Assembly: GCA_030035585.1 (NCBI GenBank)
Contig: CM057461.1
Span: 172,557,624 to 172,621,623 of the forward strand
DNA: 64,000 bases
DNA from: Dugong dugon
Lineage: Eukaryota; Chordata; Mammalia; Sirenia; Dugongidae
Reading direction: 5' to 3'
A program made the position numbers and the translations under genes. Under the pieces are notes generated by a model. It made no database searches, was not told the origin of the DNA, and worked only from the letters and a program-made list of their open reading frames with translations. Positions 57,966 through 64,000 of the stretch are shown here, piece by piece (position 1 is the first letter of the stretch; each line of letters starts with the position of its first letter).

Positions 57966-59184
57966 TTAACATTTTGTCGCAGTCGTCAAATCTGTACGTC
58001 TCCATGCATTTGCTTTAATTTGGGACGTGCGCGCAATTCAAAGTCATAATTCTAAATGACCCCCAAGGGGCCGTGAAATAAAGCGATGTATCTGCCTTGC
58101 TGATTTTGTGGTAAAAAATAAAAAATTAGGAACCGCCAGCTCAAGCATTTTTATATTTGTACAAAGCTGGTTTGAGGGACGTTAGAGTTGACTCTGCTCT
58201 GCAGTAGCGCAAATAAATAACCGGAGTTTTATGTGGAGATAGTTGGCTAGGGATACATAAAAACATCTCTGAGAGTCTTGCACCTGGCCCAGCGTTCCAC
58301 TCACCACTAACTACACACGGGCGTTTCCCCAGCCACGCACACAATTTTTTTTTTTTTAAACTGAACTCTAAATTTAGCTCCTTGGATGATGGATTGCAGG
58401 CTTTGTTAAGCACCTAATTTACGCATAGAATGATTTAAGGCATGAAGTGTACTATAATTTTAGATCCGGAATGACAATTGCCATTATTTCAACCTTATTA
58501 ACTGGATAAGATAATGGAAAAAATCCAAGGAATTATGACAAAACATAACACATGACATTCCTGGAATTGGGAGATGAGCTGCTCATTCCGGACATTTCTA
58601 ATAGACTGTGACATTGCTGCAATGATTTTTGTGACAAGCTACATTTATTGGTGAGAATACTTTCAAAGAATTACTCAAAACAATTACAACTTAATATGAG
58701 TAAGGAAAGAGTTTCAGCAAATCGATTTACCTTTATTGGAATAAAAATCGTAAACTAATAGGTTGTTGTGAAAATAATTAAAACAACAAATATTTATTGG
58801 ATATTTACCATATTGAAAGGGCTGCCCTATTCCGAGAATAGGAAATGCAAAAAACAATAAGGCATTAAAAATGTTAAAAAAAAAAAATTAACAGTCCAAG
58901 AAGTCAAATAAGCATGTGTTAAAATAGTTCAAAGGAAGATTTTGGATTTTAGCTGGGCATTAAAAGACTTTAGGCAGAGAAGTAAGGAAGGCACTAATAG
59001 TTAGGGAGATAGCATTCTTGAATGTCTTGAGTGGAGGTTGTGTGTATCATACTATTGGGCTAGAAAGGTACATTGTGGAATAGATGAGTAGATCTTCAAT
59101 GACGGGAATTCAGAATTCGACCTGAGGGAATTGTGAAGCCATCTCCTACAAAATAATCGTCAATTATCAAAACTAAATATCCAT
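57966..59184. other. Flank upstream of KANSL1L, unassigned
   Basis: AT-rich DNA after an abrupt end of the CpG island. 58780-59060 may be decayed L2 in reverse orientation. No exon recognised. Confidence 0.4.
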
Positions 59185-59330
59185 ACATTTGTCAAATCTT
59201 TACTGAACACATATTTTGTGATAGGCACTGTGTAGATAGCAGCAAACAAGATTCTTTCCCTCATGGAGTTTATAGAGGAGGACATAGGCATTAGACCAAA
59301 ATTACACAAATAATTCATAAAATATTTTTA
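59185..59330 (-). mobile_element. LINE L2 3' end, antisense
   Basis: TTTACTGAACACATATTTTG, ATAGGCACTGTGTAGATAGC and CCTCATGGAGTTTATAGAGG are the reverse complement of the L2 3' UTR. Confidence 0.75.
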
Positions 59331-60124
59331 CAGACATTGTCTAATTTGTTCATCAAACAACCCTAGGCATTTCCAATACTCCAGACTAATTTTCTTGATC
59401 TTGCAGTTTGCCAAATTTTGTAGGCCTTCAATATTTCTATCAAACCATTATACAAGTAAAATCTTCTTTTATTTTCAGTTTATACTTTAAAAATAATAGA
59501 AATTTTTGAGGGTTTGGGAAATCATTACCAAAAATAATACAGGTTGGATGTAAAAAAGTTTGACTCCAAGACACAGATAGCTGGGCTGAAATGAAAAGCA
59601 CAAAGAAGAAAACCAAAATCATCTGTAAGGCCTCCTGTATTTTATATGTATGAGATGACACTGTGCATACTGTCCTCCCCATTTAACCATATATTAAGAA
59701 CATTATTCCTTGACCCATCCCTTGAATGTTATTCTAAAGCACGATGTTAATCTTCATAGCTGCATGCCAGTTTTCCAGACACTGTAGAACACCAAAGCTC
59801 ATTATTACAAAAATTGACATACTGAACCATTTGTCAAATTTTCTACATTACGCATTCAGCAAAAGTTGAATGTAATTAATTTTTAAAAATCAAGAATATA
59901 TTACCATTTACAAGGTACATTAAAAGCATTTTGATTTCCAAGCAAAAATAAAACAATGCTAGAACAGGAGACTTAAAGATCCAGCAAGAACAAGGAGAAG
60001 GGAAGGGCACCATTCTTGCTGACATAATTATTACCTGTCTGGAAGCATATAAAAATGTTCAGGTAAGCAGCATTACAATGATTTCATGAGATAAACTTCT
60101 CTCAACACTGGTTTTTATTCAGTC
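59331..60124. other. Flanking sequence, unassigned
   Basis: No gene or repeat recognised. Confidence 0.35.
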
Positions 60125-60295
60125 ACTTGTTTCATTCAGGAAATATTTGTGCATTACTTAATATACAGCTGACTCTGTGATAAAGGCTAGAGATACGGGA
60201 GAAAGATCAATCATTAGTTTCAGGCAGCTCAAAGCAAAGAAGGGGTTATAAGCTCAGCAAATAGTTACTGACAATACAGTTTGCAAAGCTAAGAC

Positions 60296-60722
60296 CAGGG
60301 CTTCAAACTGTTCCTTTCCAGTTCAACCCCTGCTGAGAATTTGCATTTCCACCCCAGATATACTGAATCAGAATCTACAGTTTAACAAGATCCCCAGGTG
60401 ATTCTTCATGTACAAAAAATTTTGAGAACCACTACTCTACTAGTAGAGCCCTGGTGGTACAGTGGTTAAGAGCTCAGCTGCTAAGCAAAAGGTCAGCAGT
60501 TTAAATCTACCAGCCACTCCTTGGAAACCCCGTGGGGCAGTTCTACGCTGTCCTATAGGGTCGCTATGAGTCGGAATCGACTCTATGGCAACAGTTTTTT
60601 TACTCTACTAGTGATTCTCAGAATTGGTCCCTAACCAAAAGCATTAGCATCATCTGGGAACTTGTTAGAAATGCAAATTCTCAGCAGGGGTGCCAACCGG
60701 AATGAACTAGTTTGAAGCCTTG
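60296..60722. mobile_element. hAT-type MITE with 8-bp TSD, carrying an AfroSINE
   Basis: Termini CAGGGCTTCAAACT and AGTTTGAAGCCTTG form inverted repeats that extend about 50 bp inward (GAGAATTTGCATTTC and GAAATGCAAATTCTC). Exact 8-bp duplications GCTAAGAC at 60288-60295 and 60723-60730 fit hAT transposition. Internal text is MER5-like (ATATACTGAATCAGAATCT, TTTTGAGAACCACTAC). Without the SINE it is about 260 bp. Confidence 0.88.
60444..60600 (+). mobile_element. AfroSINE inside the hAT element, exact TSD
   Basis: AGAGCCCTGGTGGTACAGTG head and the well-preserved tail GGGTCGCTATGAGTCGGAAT. Exact 11-bp duplications TACTCTACTAG at 60433-60443 and 60601-60611. Confidence 0.96.
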
Positions 60723-60853
60723 GCTAAGACAGAGGAACATGTGGAATGCTATGCGTGCACAGAGTAGGGTAACAACCTACCAGGAAACAGTCAAGAGATG
60801 CTTCCTGGAAGAGGTGAGCCTTAAATTTAGTTTTAAAGACTGAGTCAGAGATA

Positions 60854-61061
60854 AAACAAAAACAAACAAACGAGTGGCTGTTGAGGCAATTCTGACACAT
60901 GGTTGTACCATGTGTTTCAGAGTAGACCTGCAGGTTTTCAATGGCTGCGATTATAGGCTGCCAGGCCTTGTTTCCGAGGTGTCTCTGAGTGGATTTGAAC
61001 CGCCAAAGTTTCAGTTATTAGCCAAGCTTTTAACCCTTTGTGCCACCCAGGGACTCCGAAG
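60854..61061 (-). mobile_element. AfroSINE inside L2, exact TSD
   Basis: From GGCTGTTGAGGCAATTCTGA to TTGTGCCACCCAGGGACTCC. Exact 8-bp duplications CAGAGATA at 60846-60853 and 61062-61069. Confidence 0.9.
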
Positions 61062-61779
61062 CAGAGATAGCAAGGCTGAAATGCAGAGTACAAGCGAGAA
61101 GACTGTGAAAGCTAAGGCTAAAGAGGGAAGTAGGGGCCTTCTAATCCACAGTAAGGAGTTTGTATTTCATCCTCAGATGGGGAAACTCTAAGAATTTAAA
61201 ATAGAGGATTGACATGATGATGCACGGGAAAGACTGAGTGGTAAATCTACAGAAAAAGAGACAAGGAGTTTGTTGTGGTAATCTAGACAGGAAGCATTAA
61301 GACTAAGACAGTGGTGATGTAAACAGAAAGGAGAGAACAGATTGAAGAAATATTGAAAAGAATCAATGGGATGTGGTGACTGATTGGATGGGGGAGGTAG
61401 GTAAGAAGGAATCAAAGCTGAATTCCAGGTTTCTGGGTAAGATACTAAGAGTTGGATTCAGGAGGAGATACAGGTTTAATAGGACAGAGAAGTTGAGTTT
61501 TTTAGATGCCTGAGACATGTCCATTTGGAGATGTCCAGTAGGCAGTTCTATGTATAAATCTGGAACTTTGAAGGTCTCCAAAGATTGTCATTCACTGGGT
61601 ATTATTGATACTTGTACATTAGATACATTATCTCATGTAATATGCTGAGAACTCCTGGATTTATGTCTCTACTACTTCAAACCAAATTTATATCTCTGCC
61701 TACCCAAGTTCTCTTCTGGCATGTGTAATGGGCATTTTTATACTTTACATGTGAAAATTTAACTCCTGATCATCTCATC

Positions 61780-62690
61780 CCCCAAACGGCTCCTTTCACA
61801 GAGTTTTCCATTACAGTAAATGGTAACTTCATCCTTCCAGTTGCCCAGGTCAAAAACTTTGGAGTCGTACATGACTCCTTTTCTTTCACTCACGTCACAC
61901 ATCCTATACATCAGCAAATTCTGCAAGCTTTACCTTTAAATTAGATCAAGAAGTCAATCACTTCTCATCACCTACAGTGCTAGCAAACTCATCTACCCCA
62001 CCTGGATTATTATAATAGCCTTCTAGCCAACCTCCCTAATTCCACATTTGTCCCTTATATCCAAACCAGCATCCAAAGGAATTTTTTTTAAAAGGAAGTC
62101 AGATGCTTTCACTACTTTTCCAAAACCCTACATAATGGCTTTTCATTTCACCCAGAGAAAAAGCCAAAGCTCTTACGATGGCCTACAAGGTCCTACCCGA
62201 TCTGATCCCCTTCTTACTGCTCTGATTCACCTCTTATCACTCCCTTTCTTGGTTTCTCTGCTCCAGCCACTCTGGCCTCCTTGCTGTTTCTTGTGTGCAC
62301 CAGGCGTGCCCCAGGCTCCTTTGACTGGAAACATTCTTTCCACAAATCCTCAAGTCTCACTCCTTCACTTCCTTTAGGTCTCTGCTCAAGTGTTGCCTTA
62401 ATCAATGAGGCCTGTCTTGACCATTTAAATGAAATAGCAGCACTCCCTGCCTCCAGCTTTCCCTGTTCCCCTACCCTGTTCTGTTTTTCTCCATAGAACT
62501 TATCAACATCTAACACAAGATAGATTTTGATTCTTTTGTTTTTGTCATCTGTTTCCCTCCACAAGACTGTAAGCTCCATGAAGTTCAGGTAGTGTCTGTT
62601 TTGCTCACTGCTGTATCCCCAGACGCTAAGACAGGGCCTTGGCATGTATAGATGCTAACATGTATTTGTTGAATGAATGAATGCATTTAA
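61780..62690 (+). mobile_element. LINE L2, ORF2 end and 3' UTR
   Basis: AACTTTGGAGTCGTACATGA, CTTACGATGGCCTACAAGGT, CTGCTCAAGTGTTGCCTTAA, then TTTGCTCACTGCTGTATCCC and the terminal TTGTTGAATGAATGAATG. Long for an L2 remnant (about 0.9 kb). No intact frame. Confidence 0.88.
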
Positions 62691-63119
62691 TTCTTACATT
62701 CTGCAACATGTGTTGTATTTCCAAATTCCACACTAGTAAATGGCCAATCTGGAATACGAAGACAGACCTGCCTGACTCCAAAGCTAGAGTTCTTTTCCCA
62801 CTGGGTCTAATAGGATAGAAAATTAGTTTGGAAGCCTATACTATTTATTCCACTGTATTTCTGTGCCCAGGGCAACTGTCGTCCACTGTCTTATTCCAGT
62901 ATATTTAATTCTTCTCTTTTGTGATCAGATTTAGAAAGTGGGATGAGAGAAGCAGCAGGAAAAAGGTACTAATTCATATTCATAATGCCTTTAGCTTTAA
63001 CCAGCCAATATCTATAGACAAGCAGATAAAGAGCAGAGGCAGCTAACGAGAGCCATGGGATTCTTAGAGCCAGGGCAGAATATAGGAGTGGACAGAACTG
63101 GCCCGTGGCTGCAGGGGGA
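62691..63119. other. Flanking sequence, unassigned
   Basis: Nothing recognised. Confidence 0.35.
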
Positions 63120-63572
63120 TCAAAAGTAACTCCATGTGTACACAAATATCCATAGCATCCTTACTCAAAATAGTTCCAAACTAGAAACAACCCTAAGGTC
63201 CATCACCTGGTGATGGTGGTACATCCCATACAATGGAATACTACATACATGCAACAACACTGATGAATCTCAAATATTATGCTGAGTGAAAAAAGCCAGA
63301 TACAGAAGACAGTAAATATTGTATGATTCTATTTATATAAAGCTCTAGAAAAGACAAATCTAACATATAATGACAGAAGCAGATCAGTGGTTGACTAGGG
63401 CTGGAGTGGGAGGGAATTGACTGGGATGGACATAATGGGTGATGAAAATGTTCTATATTTTCTTGATCATAAAAAAAAATTGCCATCTAGTTGATTCTGA
63501 CTCATAGTGACAGTATGCTCATGGTGGAAGTTAACTGAGTGAATGCATTTCTCAAAACTCATCAAAATATAT
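63120..63572 (+). mobile_element. Old L1 3' end with an AfroSINE fragment
   Basis: ATACAATGGAATACTACATA, ATTATGCTGAGTGAAAAAAG and AATATTGTATGATTCTATTT are L1 3' text. It is interrupted at about 63470-63530 by an AfroSINE tail piece (GCCATCTAGTTGATTCTGAC) and resumes with CTCAAAACTCATCAAA. Confidence 0.75.
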
Positions 63573-63573
63573 A

Positions 63574-64000
63574 TGTCTTAGTCATCTAGTGCTACTGTAA
63601 CAGAAATACCACAAGTGGATGGCTTTAACAAAGAGAAGTTTATTCTCTCACAGTGCAGTAGGCTAGAAGTCCAAATTCAGGGTGCCGGCTTCAGAGGAAG
63701 GCTTCTTCTCTCTGTCAGCTCTGGCGGAAGGTCCTTGTGATGCATCAGTCTTCCCTTGGTCTGGGAGCATCTCAGCGCAGGAACCTCAGGCTCAAAGGAT
63801 GCACTCTGCTCCCGGCACTGCTTTCTTGGTAGTGTGAGGTCTCCCTATCTCTCTGTTCATGTCTCTCTTTTATATATCAAAAGAGACTGGTTTAAGACAC
63901 TATATAATCTTGTAGACCTCATCAGTATAACTGCCACTAATCTATCTTATTACATCATAGTGTTAGAATTTATAACACACAGGGAAATCACATCAAATGA
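63574..64000 (-). mobile_element. Solo LTR, MaLR-like, copy 4, cut by window end
   Basis: The reverse complement of the LTR family at 2099, 7201 and 10725: it starts TGTCTTAGTCATCTAGTGCT, then GAAATACCACAAGTGGATGG. The other end lies beyond the window. Non-coding as far as seen. Confidence 0.85.

Larger units (their letters stand above)
60125..61590 (-). mobile_element. LINE L2, antisense, interrupted twice
   Basis: L2 text in reverse (CAGGAAATATTTGTGCATTA; AGATGCTTCCTGGAAGAGGT; AGTAGGCAGTTCTATGTATA). It is split by a hAT element (60296-60722) and an AfroSINE (60854-61061), each with its own target duplication. Confidence 0.75.

Noticed and set aside
58000-64000. Possible exons of the neighbouring gene (ACADL in other mammals)
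   Set aside because: No acyl-CoA dehydrogenase-like coding text was seen on either strand in this interval.

Overview
The window is vertebrate nuclear DNA from a placental mammal, most likely an afrotherian and probably an elephant or close paenungulate. That call rests on the repeats. There are about two dozen copies of a tRNA-derived AfroSINE, many copies of an RTE/BovB-like LINE whose 3' tail resembles the AfroSINE tail, a characteristic L1 3' UTR, and four copies of a MaLR-type LTR. Species cannot be fixed from the sequence alone. There are no operons, CRISPR arrays or other prokaryotic features.

The one protein-coding gene I can support is KANSL1L (KAT8 regulatory NSL complex subunit 1-like), on the minus strand. 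Its first coding exon (362 codons plus 2 nt) is at 42489-43576. The next exon (47 codons, completing the split codon) is at 6505-6646. Both have consensus splice sites and compatible phase. Intron 2 is therefore about 35.8 kb, and intron 3 runs off the low end of the window. Intron 1 leads up to a CpG island at about 56815-57965, which is the likely promoter; the non-coding first exon could not be placed. Sequence above about 58 kb is upstream flank. In human and other mammals this flank leads towards ACADL, but no ACADL exon was seen here.

Everything else is intronic or flanking repeat DNA. By region: 1-6.5 kb is L1, RTE and LTR pieces. 6.6-32 kb is intron 2 with RTE copies, old antisense L1s, Tigger and hAT remnants and AfroSINEs. 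32.26-41.6 kb is a nearly full-length L1 with a 9-bp target duplication, itself split by younger L1 insertions. 44-56 kb is intron 1 with L1, L2, MLT1 and many AfroSINEs. 58-64 kb holds L2, hAT and L1 remnants and an LTR cut by the window end.

I found no undescribed gene system. The best second-look items are structural: (i) a 119-bp segment copied in inverted orientation about 0.5 kb away into an AfroSINE, with a 7-bp target duplication; (ii) an RTE copy with a 5' inversion of the twin-priming type; (iii) nested insertions whose target duplications give the order of events (RTE-LTR, L2-hAT-AfroSINE, L1-L1-L1, RTE-RTE); (iv) the shared 3' tail of AfroSINE and RTE; and (v) a GC-rich block of unknown origin inside an AT-rich intron.
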